Part shown: positions 33,996-41,895 of the stretch, piece after piece | Numbering within the stretch: position 1 is the stretch's first letter | Layout: every line of letters begins with the position of its first letter | NCBI GenBank assembly: GCA_002335425.1 | Contig: DDCB01000015.1 | Span: 20,174-84,173 of the forward strand | Source of the DNA: Chthonomonas sp. UBA2017 | GTDB lineage: Bacteria > Armatimonadota > Fimbriimonadia > Fimbriimonadales > Fimbriimonadaceae | Direction: 5' to 3' | DNA length: 64,000 nt | The notes under the pieces: generated by a model | The model's input: the letters and a program-made list of their open reading frames with translations, nothing else | Told to the model about the DNA's origin: nothing | Database searches by the model: none | Made by a program: the position numbers and the translations under genes

Positions 33996-35206
33996 CCAAG
34001 CGACTCAGTCTCCCGGACCCCATCTTGTTCTTTCTGGCGCTAGCGACGACGATCGTCGGTTTGTTCTTGATTTTCGACGCCGGTTATGCCCGCTCGATTG
34101 CGAGCGGCGATGGACCGATCCCTCGAGAATTCAAGATGCAAGTCCTTTTCGCCGTGGCCTCGCTCGGGATCGGCCTGCTCTGCGCAAGAATCCCCATCGA
34201 TCTTTGGAAGCGACTCGCAGTGCCGGGCTTTGGGCTGTGCGTCGCTCTGCTCTTGGCGGTCAAAGTGATCGGCGTCGAGATGAACGGCGCCAAGCGATGG
34301 CTGGACCTGGGTCCCTTTAACCTTCAGCCCAGCGAGTTCGCCAAGTTCGGGGTGATCGCCTATCTGGCGTTCGTCTTTTGCCAGCGCAAGCCGTGGGTCG
34401 AGCGCACCAAGCGATTCAAGCACTGGGCCCAATGGCTGGACGCCGTCGCAGTGCCTAAGGTCGTGCGGGCGTGGCCAGCGCTTCTCGTCCTATTTGTGGT
34501 CGTCATGATCGAATTTGAGCCCGATCTCGGGACTGCCGCCGTCGTGGCCGCGGTCGCCTATGCGATGTTCTGGCTGGGTGGGGTCTCGTGGAAATCCATG
34601 CTCGCGATCACCGTCATCGGCCTCAGCGGGGTCGCGGCGCTCACGATCAAGGAGCCCTACCGAGTCGATCGAATTCTCAATCACAGCCAGCGCTGGCAGC
34701 CCGATCACGTGGACGACGTCGGCTACCAGACCACCCAGAGCGAAGCGGCCATGGCCAGCGGCAGACTCCTCGGGGTCGGGATCGGCTCGGGCCGAGCCAA
34801 GCACATCATGCCTGCAGCCACCACCGACTTCATCATGGCGACCGTCGGCGAAGAGTTCGGTCTGCTGGGCTCTTTGACCGTGATCGGATTGCTCGCGGCG
34901 TTGACCCTGAGACTGATCATCCTGGCTCGGCGGAGTCCCAGCCGCTTTGGTCAGCTCATTCTTTTGGGGACGGCCGCGTGGTTTGGGATTCAATCGTGCA
35001 CGAATATCTTGATGGCCAACGGTACGGTCCCCCCGATCGGAATCCCGATCCCGTTCATCAGCTCGGGAGGTTCGAGCCTGATCGCCCTTTGGATTGCCCT
35101 AGGTGTTTGCCAAGCGGCCGCAGTTCCTAAACTCAAAATGGAGGAAGCCCATGAAACTGGTCGTGACCGGTGGGGGGACAGGCGGTCACGTCTATCCCGC
35201 GCTTGA
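33992..35206 (+). CDS. ftsW: septal peptidoglycan glycosyltransferase FtsW
   Basis: A 404-aa SEDS-family protein with about ten transmembrane segments that polymerises lipid II at the septum with its PBP partner. SEDS signatures include KRWLDLGPFNLQPSEFAK and the C-terminal GIPIPFISSGGSSL. Its 3' end overlaps murG by 56 nt, so the last 18 or so residues (Arg-rich) are encoded in a region read twice. Position between murD and murG supports FtsW rather than RodA. Confidence 0.93.
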   Translation: MTKRLSLPDPILFFLALATTIVGLFLIFDAGYARSIASGDGPIPREFKMQVLFAVASLGIGLLCARIPIDLWKRLAVPGFGLCVALLLAVKVIGVEMNGAKRWLDLGPFNLQPSEFAKFGVIAYLAFVFCQRKPWVERTKRFKHWAQWLDAVAVPKVVRAWPALLVLFVVVMIEFEPDLGTAAVVAAVAYAMFWLGGVSWKSMLAITVIGLSGVAALTIKEPYRVDRILNHSQRWQPDHVDDVGYQTTQSEAAMASGRLLGVGIGSGRAKHIMPAATTDFIMATVGEEFGLLGSLTVIGLLAALTLRLIILARRSPSRFGQLILLGTAAWFGIQSCTNILMANGTVPPIGIPIPFISSGGSSLIALWIALGVCQAAAVPKLKMEEAHETGRDRWGDRRSRLSRA

Positions 35207-36245
35207 GATTGCGCTCGCAGCCCGAGATCAAGGCCACGATGTCGCCTATTTCGGCTCGCTTCGAGGTCAAGAGGGCAAGGCCTGCGAAAAGGACAACGTC
35301 CCGTTTCGGGGCTTAGCCAGCGAACCCGTCTATTCGCTGAGAACTCCTCGCGGATGGCGTTCGCTCATCCGACTCGTCCAAGCCACCCACGAGGCTCAAA
35401 AGCTCTTGCGCGAGCATCGACCGGACGTCGTTTTCGCAACCGGCGGATATTCGAGCGCTCCGCTGATCCGGGCCGCGCGCAGCCTCCGCATCCCGTACGT
35501 CCTGCACGAGCAGAATACGATCCCCGGTCGGTCCACTCGCCTCTGGTGCCAAGAGGCGTTCGCCGTGGGGCTGGTCTTTGCCTCCGCGGCCTCGTATTTT
35601 CCCGGGGCGCGCACCGAACGGGTGGGGATGCCGATCCGCCGCCAGCTTCGATCCTCCGCCCAAGGACGACTGAATTTTGACCAACCCCTTCCAGGGAGCG
35701 TTCCGACGCTACTCGTCGTCGGCGGGAGCCAAGGGGCCGTCGCCTTGAACGACGTGGCTTTGGCCACCGCCGTTCGAATGGCTCGGGAGCCTCTGCACTG
35801 GCTCCACGTGACCGGCCACGGGCACTTTGATGCCACGATGAAGTCGTTAGCCAAGCTCGGTTTAGGCGAGCACTATGACGTCAAGTCTTATCTGGATGCC
35901 GGAGCTATGGCGACCGCCTATTTCGGGGCATCGCTCGTGATTTGTCGGGCGGGGGCGGGGACGATGGCCGAGCTCGCGGCGTTTCGCAAGCCCTCGATCC
36001 TGGTGCCCTACCCACATTCGTTCGCCGATCATCAGCGCAAGAACGCCGAGGAGTTTGAAGCGATGGGCGCGAGTCTGATGATCGACCAGGAGGCGTTGGA
36101 CGCCAGCACTTTAGAGAGTCGAATTCGGCTATGGCTCCACGAGTCGGACCGTTCAGAGCGGGCAGCGACCGCTCTCGCCGAGTGGGATGTGCCGGACTCC
36201 ATCACCCGGATCATGACCTTGTTGGAGTCGGCTTCGAAGTCCTAG
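35151..36245 (+). CDS. murG: UDP-GlcNAc:lipid I GlcNAc transferase
   Basis: A 364-aa GT28 enzyme that makes lipid II. The N-terminal GGGTGGHVYPALEIA, the inter-domain GGSQGA and the C-terminal UDP-GlcNAc-binding GAGTMAELAAFRKPSILVPY are all clear. ATG at 35151 follows GGAGGAAGCCC, inside the ftsW 3' end. It is the last gene of the dcw operon here: murC, murB, ddl and the fts genes usually found next are absent, and the next gene is on the other strand. Confidence 0.95.
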   Translation: MKLVVTGGGTGGHVYPALEIALAARDQGHDVAYFGSLRGQEGKACEKDNVPFRGLASEPVYSLRTPRGWRSLIRLVQATHEAQKLLREHRPDVVFATGGYSSAPLIRAARSLRIPYVLHEQNTIPGRSTRLWCQEAFAVGLVFASAASYFPGARTERVGMPIRRQLRSSAQGRLNFDQPLPGSVPTLLVVGGSQGAVALNDVALATAVRMAREPLHWLHVTGHGHFDATMKSLAKLGLGEHYDVKSYLDAGAMATAYFGASLVICRAGAGTMAELAAFRKPSILVPYPHSFADHQRKNAEEFEAMGASLMIDQEALDASTLESRIRLWLHESDRSERAATALAEWDVPDSITRIMTLLESASKS

Positions 36246-36249
36246 CTGC

Positions 36250-36390
36250 TTATCGGCCGACGATGGAGAGAACCTTGGCCGAGCGAGCTTCGGCGGTGGG
36301 CGAAGCCTGGGCTTGGCTGGGAAAAGCTTGAAGAAGAATCGTGGCGGCCAAAAAAGCCAAGGCGATCAGATTGAGTTTCGTTCGGTCCAT
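36250..36390 (-). CDS. small hypothetical exported/membrane protein
   Basis: A 46-aa open frame (start at 36390, weak AAAGAG upstream) encoding a hydrophobic segment (LIALAFLAATILLQAF) ending in SQAQA, like a signal peptide, then a 20-residue tail. It is convergent with murG and 4 nt from its stop. A longer in-frame extension up to 36630 looks non-coding. Function unknown; may be a small secreted peptide or not a gene. Confidence 0.4.
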   Translation of the reverse strand: MDRTKLNLIALAFLAATILLQAFPSQAQASPTAEARSAKVLSIVGR

Positions 36391-36592
36391 CGGGTGTCTC
36401 TTTTGGGATGCGTCCTGCTTCCCACATCCACCCGAACCCGCAATCTCTGTGCCAATCTGCGCTGGATCGATCGCGCGAGCTCCAAGATCTCGCACTTTTT
36501 TGCCCGTCTTTGTCCCTGGAATGGCCCAAAAGATGAACTTCTGGAACCTAAATGCGTCACAATGAGTATGTATCCTCGGAAGGAGGCGCCGA

Positions 36593-36799
36593 ATGGCATT
36601 CAATCCCGATCGAATCGGTCTGGAGCTCACCGAGGATGAAGCGTTAGCGCTTCTCTCGCTCTGTATGATGAGCCCGGAGAAACTCGACGCGACATCTGAA
36701 AAAGCACTGCGAAAACTGGCTGATTATTGTAAAGCCCGAACTTTCGGGAACAGCTCTCATACCCCGCCAGCCCAGTGTGAGCTCTACGAGGCGAGTTAA
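36593..36799 (+). CDS. small hypothetical protein, 68 aa
   Basis: A 68-aa acidic, helical protein with an excellent ribosome-binding site (AAGGAGGCGCC before ATG), a TATCCT box about 20 nt upstream and a perfect terminator whose loop contains its own stop codon. These signals argue that it is a real gene. I recognise no domain; the first 45 residues look like a short helical bundle (GLELTEDEALALLSLCMMS). Confidence 0.65.
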   Translation: MAFNPDRIGLELTEDEALALLSLCMMSPEKLDATSEKALRKLADYCKARTFGNSSHTPPAQCELYEAS

Positions 36800-36815
36800 T
36801 CTCGCCTCGTTTTTC
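36786..36815 (+). terminator. rho-independent terminator
   Basis: ACGAGGCGAG (36786-36795) and CTCGCCTCGT (36801-36810) form a perfect 10-bp stem with loop TTAAT, followed by TTTTC. The TAA of the 68-aa gene lies in the loop. Confidence 0.9.
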
Positions 36816-36828
36816 TTTCCGCCAATCC

Positions 36829-36862
36829 AAGAGCCGTGGGGACAGTTTGCACCACGGCTCTT
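36829..36862 (-). terminator. perfect 11-bp hairpin after the riboswitch-controlled gene
   Basis: AAGAGCCGTGG (36829-36839) pairs perfectly with 36852-36862. It lies about 30 nt past the stop of the 142-aa minus-strand gene and is a likely 3' end, although no T-run follows on that strand. Confidence 0.45.
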
Positions 36863-36892
36863 GTGGTTGATCCTCGTACTCAACCAAGTCCG

Positions 36893-37321
36893 CTATGAAG
36901 AGAACTCCATAAACGGGTACTCGATAGGTGGATCCACACCTTTCTTGGTTGGCGTCGCATCGCTCGACGACTCTCGCTTTTCATCTCGATACCAATTCGG
37001 ACTTGCATAACCCTCTGGTTCATGTGCAAGGCACAAGGCGTGTCTCGTTGACTGAATGAGCCACTTCCTGGTCGCTTCAAGATAACTTGAAGCTTGCTCT
37101 CGAATCTGAATCAAGCGATCCACCTTGTTGACGGGGGCGTTGTCGGTCAAACGCGTCCGAGCAAGACGCAACATGTCGAGCCGTTTACGATTGACGTCCA
37201 AAGCCAATTGAATTTTGGCGAGTTTTTCTCGAAGTTCAGTCGACTCATGATGAACCAACTGACGAGTTCGAGCAACGAGCTTGGCGATAAACGCTTGCTC
37301 AATTCTTTCCAAAGAATGCAT
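36893..37321 (-). CDS. c-di-AMP riboswitch-controlled hypothetical coiled-coil protein
   Basis: A 142-aa soluble protein I do not recognise. Residues 1-100 are highly charged and helical (likely coiled coil: LVHHESTELREKLAKIQLAL); the last 40 residues are Ser/Pro-rich and probably disordered. There is no signal peptide or membrane segment. The ATG follows GTGAGGTGAAAC, a good ribosome-binding site that can be sequestered by an upstream pairing. A ydaO-type riboswitch lies 60 nt upstream on the same strand. Known targets of that riboswitch are wall hydrolases, potassium and osmolyte transporters, so a role in envelope or turgor homeostasis is inferred, not shown. Confidence 0.75.
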   Translation of the reverse strand: MHSLERIEQAFIAKLVARTRQLVHHESTELREKLAKIQLALDVNRKRLDMLRLARTRLTDNAPVNKVDRLIQIREQASSYLEATRKWLIQSTRHALCLAHEPEGYASPNWYRDEKRESSSDATPTKKGVDPPIEYPFMEFSS

Positions 37322-37328
37322 GTTTCAC

Positions 37329-37352
37329 CTCACAGGGCTGGTCAGTGAGAAT
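37329..37352 (-). promoter_or_regulatory. possible SD-sequestering expression platform
   Basis: On the minus strand CTCAC (37345-37349) can pair with GTGAG (37329-37333), masking the ribosome-binding site of the 142-aa gene. The same bases also pair as ATTCTC with GAGAAT just after the aptamer, so the two hairpins are mutually exclusive. Confidence 0.45.
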
Positions 37353-37381
37353 GAACCGCCACGGTCCGATTCTCTTTCGAT

Positions 37382-37508
37382 GCGTCTACGGAGTTAGCTG
37401 CCGGGTTAGAGCCGAAAGTTACTCTTCCTCTGAACAAAGGATTCACCCCAAATGTTTGGGTCCCCCGCTCCAGTGAATTCACCGGATTAGACTTCACTGA
37501 TTAGACGC
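37382..37508 (-). promoter_or_regulatory. c-di-AMP riboswitch (ydaO/yuaA type)
   Basis: On the minus strand the conserved ydaO-aptamer blocks appear in order: GAGCGGGGGACCC, TTTGGGGTGAATCC, then ACCCGGCAGCTAACTCCG. P1 is a perfect 7-bp helix (TAGACGC at 37502-37508 with GCGTCTA at 37382-37388). An inner helix CAGTGAA/TTCACTG follows. Ligand c-di-AMP normally turns expression off. It controls the 142-aa gene starting at 37321. Confidence 0.9.
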
Positions 37509-37539
37509 CCTCAGGTCCTCTTGCGTTACTTCAACGTTC

Positions 37540-38925
37540 CTACAGCGACGTCGTCGATGGTTCGCGATCCTCAGTCCTTAGCTGGGACGGATCGAACGCA
37601 GCCATTCCTCGGCGAATTTCGGCCACGTTCGTGAATCCTGCTTCCCGCAGAAGACTCGCTGCCGTCAACGATCGGCCCCCGGCCGCGCAATGCACCACAA
37701 TCCTCCGATCACGCGGCAACTCGTCCAAGTGGTCGGGCAAGAGTCCCAACGGCACCGAATGAGCATCTCGGAAATGCCCGGAACCCCATTCCCGAGGCTC
37801 GCGAACGTCGAGAACGTAATCACGGTCGGTCAGCTCGCTCACTTCCGCGGCGGCATAACCCGTGGTGTCGAGCTTCAGAGCATCTAGGGTCATCCAGCCC
37901 GCGACCACATCGAGCCCGATGAGGCGCATCGCCCGGACGGCTTGGTCAGCATCGCTCTGGCTTAAGGCAATCAAGGTGACGGGCTGCTCGTAGTCCAGCA
38001 ACCAACCGGCCCAATTCACCAGCCCTTTGCCGAGCGGGATCGCGACCGCGGACGGCAGCCCCTCCGCCCGAATCGCAGCATGCGGCCGAATGTCGACAAG
38101 TCGACCTTGAGGCGTCTCCAACTGCGCGAGCGGACCCTGGGGCCCGAGGACCTTGGGGCCTTGCTTGTTCAGCATCTTCATCATCTTGAAGTAGCGAGGA
38201 GGCAGCGGCTGACCAGCCAGAACCTCATCCACAAAGGCCTGCTCCGAGCCGACCTGAAACGCCCAATTGGTCTGCCGCTCGTACCCCAGAGTGGTGACCG
38301 GAGATCCGCCCAGGCTCTTGCCACAAGCCGACCCTGCGCCATGACCGGGCCAATTCAAGACAGAGTCAGAGAGGGACCGGATCTTTTGGATCGAGCCAAA
38401 GAGCACGCGCGCCCCAGCCTCCATCGTCCCTTTGAAATTGGCTGCCCGCTCCAACAGGTCCGGCCGACCCACGTCTCCGGCAAAAACAAAGTCTCCCGTA
38501 AACAGAGAGTGGGGAAGTTCGCTCGTCGCATGATCGGTCAGCAAGAACGAGAGGTGCTCAGGGGTGTGCCCAGGAGTGTGAAGCGCCTTAAGACTCAGAT
38601 TCCCGATCTTGATCACGTCGCCGTCTTTCAGCAGCGTCACCTTGGGTTCGCTGGCAAAAGCGTACTTCCAGTCGGCGTCGCCTTCATCGCTGAGATACAT
38701 CTGGGCACCCGTGGCGGCAGAGAGCTCACGAGTGCCGGAAAGATAGTCCGCGTGGATATGAGTCTCGGTGACCGCAGTGATGCGGACCCCGAGAGACTCA
38801 GCCATCGCCAAATAGGGCGAAATGTCCCGCAGGGGGTCGATCACAATCGCTTCTTCAGTCGCGGCGCAGGCGATCAGGTAGCTCGCTTGGGCCAGAGCAT
38901 CGTTGTAAAAGTGGCGGAGAATCAT
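37540..38925 (-). CDS. persulfide dioxygenase-like MBL-fold protein with rhodanese domains
   Basis: A 461-aa fusion: an N-terminal metallo-beta-lactamase domain of the ETHE1/glyoxalase II type (THIHADYLSG and HTPGHTPEHLSF metal motifs) and two rhodanese domains. The last has a catalytic cysteine in VVHCAAGGRS; the first rhodanese domain lacks an active-site Cys. Enzymes of this build oxidise glutathione or low-molecular-weight persulfides to sulfite. The start at 38925 overlaps the upstream rhodanese gene stop (ATGA). It is the third gene after the ECF sigma factor. Confidence 0.88.
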   Translation of the reverse strand: MILRHFYNDALAQASYLIACAATEEAIVIDPLRDISPYLAMAESLGVRITAVTETHIHADYLSGTRELSAATGAQMYLSDEGDADWKYAFASEPKVTLLKDGDVIKIGNLSLKALHTPGHTPEHLSFLLTDHATSELPHSLFTGDFVFAGDVGRPDLLERAANFKGTMEAGARVLFGSIQKIRSLSDSVLNWPGHGAGSACGKSLGGSPVTTLGYERQTNWAFQVGSEQAFVDEVLAGQPLPPRYFKMMKMLNKQGPKVLGPQGPLAQLETPQGRLVDIRPHAAIRAEGLPSAVAIPLGKGLVNWAGWLLDYEQPVTLIALSQSDADQAVRAMRLIGLDVVAGWMTLDALKLDTTGYAAAEVSELTDRDYVLDVREPREWGSGHFRDAHSVPLGLLPDHLDELPRDRRIVVHCAAGGRSLTAASLLREAGFTNVAEIRRGMAAFDPSQLRTEDREPSTTSL

Positions 38926-39482
38926 GCAGTCACCTCGCGCGATCGTACATCCGTGGCGCAACCTGACGCCTTGGTTCGGTTCCAAGGCATGACCGCCAGG
39001 AGGCTCGCCATGGCGCAAACGTTGGTGGCTCCAGCGAACGTCAGGCCTGCGCCGACGAACATCGCCAAGTAGATCCAACCCGGCGCGCTGACCGTGGCCA
39101 AGATCGTTCCCGCCAGAACTAGGATGCCGGCGATCAGGCGTACTTGCCGCTCCAACGCCCACGCCGAAGAGGTGCTCGAAACGAGAGGATGACCCGAAGC
39201 CGCCCAGGCCTGAGTCCCGCCCTCGACCTTCATCAGGTCTGGGCGAATCTCGCGGAGTTGATCACAAGCCATCTGAGCGCGACGTCCGCTTTGGCACAGA
39301 ATCGCGACCGGGCCCGTTTTCAGATCGGCGCGCCGGGCTGCCAGCTGCTCCAGCGGGATGTTGATCGCGCCCGGGACATGGCCCGCGGCATACTCGCCCG
39401 CCGATCGAACATCCACGAGCTGCAGGTCGGCATGATCGGCGATTTGAGTCTGAAGTTCCGAAATGGTGATCGAGTTTTTCAT
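38922..39482 (-). CDS. rhodanese-like sulfurtransferase with membrane tail (YgaP-like)
   Basis: A 186-aa protein with a rhodanese domain (active-site loop CQSGRRAQ) followed by two transmembrane helices, the layout of YgaP-type membrane sulfurtransferases (rhodanese plus DUF2892). It would transfer sulfane sulfur at the membrane. ATG 39482 has no clear ribosome-binding site; the in-frame ATG at 39524, behind AGGA, would add 14 residues. Stop/start overlap with the MBL-rhodanese gene places both in one operon. Confidence 0.85.
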   Translation of the reverse strand: MKNSITISELQTQIADHADLQLVDVRSAGEYAAGHVPGAINIPLEQLAARRADLKTGPVAILCQSGRRAQMACDQLREIRPDLMKVEGGTQAWAASGHPLVSSTSSAWALERQVRLIAGILVLAGTILATVSAPGWIYLAMFVGAGLTFAGATNVCAMASLLAVMPWNRTKASGCATDVRSREVTA

Positions 39483-39546
39483 AGCTTGAGAAAAGAGAGA
39501 CACCCTCGTCCGGAAACGATTCATCAATCCTGAGTTTTTTGAAGAA

Positions 39547-40056
39547 TTAACTCGCAACGGTCGAGCAGACCGACTGATCGAGAGCAGTCCGAACAGCTTG
39601 GCGGGCCCGATGAAGCCTCGATTTGGCCGCCGCCTCCGAAATGCCGAGCTCCTCAGCCGCCTCAGCCAGGCTCCTTTCTTCCAGCTCGCACGCCCGATAA
39701 ACGAGTCCAAGGGTGGGCGGGAGCTGGTCCACGGCATCATGGACACATCGCTTCATGATCTGCAGGTCAAATTCTGGGGCATGATCGGCCACCAGACCCT
39801 TTTTCTCGGCATAGTCCAGGGTCTCGGCGAAGGCATGATGATGGCGCATTCGAGTACAAACTCGACGGCCGATGGTCGCAAGCCAACCCCGAAAAGCGTC
39901 TTCTGAGCTGAGCTGGTCAGCGGCAAGAAATGCGTTCATCAGGGCCGCCGCCAGGGCGTCTTCTGCATCCTCGCGGTGCTCACACACCCGCACCATCTGC
40001 CGATACACCGCGTCCTTGTGCTCCTTCACCAGCCGCTCAAATCGCCGCGAATCCAC
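39547..40056 (-). CDS. ECF-type RNA polymerase sigma factor
   Basis: A 169-aa sigma-70 family protein of the extracytoplasmic-function class: region 2 (FRGWLATIGRRVCTRM) and region 4 helix-turn-helix (LAEAAEELGISEAAAKSRLHRARQ). The GTG start at 40056 was chosen because a CATAAT box ends 6 nt before it; the longer reading frame runs into the divergent antiporter gene. It heads an operon with the rhodanese and MBL-rhodanese genes, which suggests control by sulfide/persulfide stress. No anti-sigma gene is adjacent. Confidence 0.82.
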   Translation of the reverse strand: MDSRRFERLVKEHKDAVYRQMVRVCEHREDAEDALAAALMNAFLAADQLSSEDAFRGWLATIGRRVCTRMRHHHAFAETLDYAEKKGLVADHAPEFDLQIMKRCVHDAVDQLPPTLGLVYRACELEERSLAEAAEELGISEAAAKSRLHRARQAVRTALDQSVCSTVAS

Positions 40057-40062
40057 CGTTCG

Positions 40063-40068
40063 ATTATG
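40063..40068 (-). promoter_or_regulatory. -10 box for leaderless ECF sigma gene
   Basis: Minus-strand CATAAT ends 6 nt before the GTG start at 40056. Confidence 0.5.
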
Positions 40069-40146
40069 ACCTTCTCTGCTCTCATAGCTGGTTTGAGCAA
40101 GTTGAGCGACACGGGCAAACCGACTCTTCAGGTAGAAAGAGTTGTC

Positions 40147-41064
40147 GTGCACCCGATTCTGTCGCTGGTTTTGGGATTGATCTGTGCCGGGGTGGGTGGA
40201 GAGCTCTTCGTTCGCGGGGCCATCGGGGTGGCCCACTGGGCTCGAATCCCTGCGGGCATCGTCGGCGCGACCGTCGCCGCGTTCGCCACCTCAAGCCCTG
40301 AACTGGCCGTCTCGGTCAGCGCCGCCCTCGCCGGAACGCCTGAAATCGCCCTCGGAGACGCCCTCGGCAGCAACGTCGTGAACATCGGCCTGATCTTGGG
40401 GATCGCCCTCCTCTTTGGAACCTTGCGCGGAGAGGCGAATGTGCTTCGAAACGACCTACGAATCGCCCTCGCCGCCCCTTTACTGACCGGCGTCATCATT
40501 CTCGATGGCAACTTTTCGAGGATCGACGCGGCGATTCTGTTCGCCGTGTTTTTGTTCTGGCTAGCCCGGACAATCCAGGCAGCTCGGCAAGCCCGCTCCG
40601 CCGCCGTCGAAACACTGGGTGAGACCCGACGCGGGCGAGCCCTGTTGGAATGCGCGGTGGGCCTGACTTTTCTGATCTTGGCTGGCAACCTGATCGTCGA
40701 AGGCGCGAAGTTCATCGGGGACCATTTGGGCTGGTCGCCCTTTGTCGTGGGTGCCACTTTGGTCGCGATCGGGACCTCGATGCCTGAGCTCGCCACGACC
40801 GTCATCAGCCGAATCCGAGGGCACGACGAAGTCGGACTCGGGACGGTGCTCGGCAGCAATATCTTCAACAACCTGTTCATTGTCAGCGTGGCCGGCCTGA
40901 TCACGCCCTTTGCCCTTCAGCCCCAGAGCGTCAGAATCGGGCTCGCCGCCGGGATCGCGACTCTGCTCTTGGTCTGGCCGAATCGCCAAGGCGAGGTCCC
41001 CCGGGGGCGCTCAGGCCTCTTGCTCGTGGGTTATGGGGTCTACGTGGTTCTTCTGGTGATCTAG
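40147..41064 (+). CDS. calcium/sodium antiporter (CaCA family, YrbG-like)
   Basis: A 305-aa, ten-helix antiporter with the two inverted alpha repeats of Na+/Ca2+ exchangers: GATVAAFATSSPELAVS with GDALGSNVVNIG in the first half and GATLVAIGTSMPELATT with GTVLGSNIFNNL in the second. It exchanges Na+ or H+ for Ca2+ across the membrane. The GTG start at 40147 gives a normal N-terminus; an in-frame ATG at 40066 would add 27 residues overlapping the divergent promoter. TAGAAA ends 8 nt upstream. Confidence 0.87.
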   Translation: MHPILSLVLGLICAGVGGELFVRGAIGVAHWARIPAGIVGATVAAFATSSPELAVSVSAALAGTPEIALGDALGSNVVNIGLILGIALLFGTLRGEANVLRNDLRIALAAPLLTGVIILDGNFSRIDAAILFAVFLFWLARTIQAARQARSAAVETLGETRRGRALLECAVGLTFLILAGNLIVEGAKFIGDHLGWSPFVVGATLVAIGTSMPELATTVISRIRGHDEVGLGTVLGSNIFNNLFIVSVAGLITPFALQPQSVRIGLAAGIATLLLVWPNRQGEVPRGRSGLLLVGYGVYVVLLVI

Positions 41065-41092
41065 CCTCAGCCGAAGCCAGTCAGAGTCCGTG

Positions 41093-41098
41093 TATACT
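41093..41098 (+). promoter_or_regulatory. -10 box of the ABC-2 exporter operon
   Basis: TATACT ends 5 nt before the GTG at 41104 (11 nt before the ATG at 41110), again a near-leaderless geometry. Confidence 0.5.
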
Positions 41099-41103
41099 CC
41101 TTC

Positions 41104-41895
41104 GTGCGGATGGGCAGCGCGACTGAAACTCAAGGACCCATTCAGAGCGGATCAGCGCCCACCTGCCTCCGGGCTCAAGATCTCACGATGCGCCATGGCG
41201 CATCGACCACGCTCTGCACTCTGAATCTGGAGGTACCCGCCGGTCAAGTCCTGAGTATCCTGGGTCCGAACGGAGCCGGAAAAACCACGACGATCAACCT
41301 CTTCATGGGTTTCTTCCGGCCTGCCTCCGGTCGAGCCGAGGTCTGCGGCATTCACGTCGCCGAAAATCCGATCGAAGCGCGACGGCTCCTCGCCTACATC
41401 CCCGAGTCGGTGAGCCTCTATGGCAACTTGACCGGACTCGAAAACCTCCAGTACTTTGCCGAGCTCGGCGGGATCCGAGGACTCACCTTCGAAGCTGGAG
41501 AAGAACTCCTGGCTCGCGCCGGCCTCCAAGAATCGGCCTGGCATCGAGACTGCTCAACCTATTCCAAAGGCATGCGCCAAAAAGTCTGTGTGGCGCTGGC
41601 GCTCGCCAAGGACGCCCGGGCGATGTTGCTCGATGAGCCCACCTCGGGCCTCGACCCGTTCGCGGCCCGAGAATTTTCGGGGTTGGTCAATGAACTCGCC
41701 TCGCAAGGCGTCGGAGCCCTGGTCGCCACCCACGACCTCTTGCTGGCTCGCGAAATCTCGCACCGCATCCTGATCCTCGTCGGCGGGGAAGTCAAAGAGA
41801 CGCTTCCGACCGACGGACTCGAACTTGGCGAACTCGAAAAGGTCTACTTAGAGGCGCTGGCGGCCGCCCCTGATTCCGAGAGGGATCAGCTTTGA
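41104..41895 (+). CDS. ABC-type exporter ATP-binding protein
   Basis: A 263-aa nucleotide-binding subunit of an ABC-2-type exporter. Walker A is GPNGAGKTT, the signature region YSKGMRQK is the degenerate LSGGQ often seen in CcmA/NosF-like subunits, and Walker B is MLLDEPTSGLDP. It starts at GTG 41104 or ATG 41110. The TTG start of the first permease overlaps its stop, so the three genes are one operon. Substrate unknown; ABC-2 systems of this type export drugs, polysaccharide or sodium. Confidence 0.88.
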   Translation: MRMGSATETQGPIQSGSAPTCLRAQDLTMRHGASTTLCTLNLEVPAGQVLSILGPNGAGKTTTINLFMGFFRPASGRAEVCGIHVAENPIEARRLLAYIPESVSLYGNLTGLENLQYFAELGGIRGLTFEAGEELLARAGLQESAWHRDCSTYSKGMRQKVCVALALAKDARAMLLDEPTSGLDPFAAREFSGLVNELASQGVGALVATHDLLLAREISHRILILVGGEVKETLPTDGLELGELEKVYLEALAAAPDSERDQL

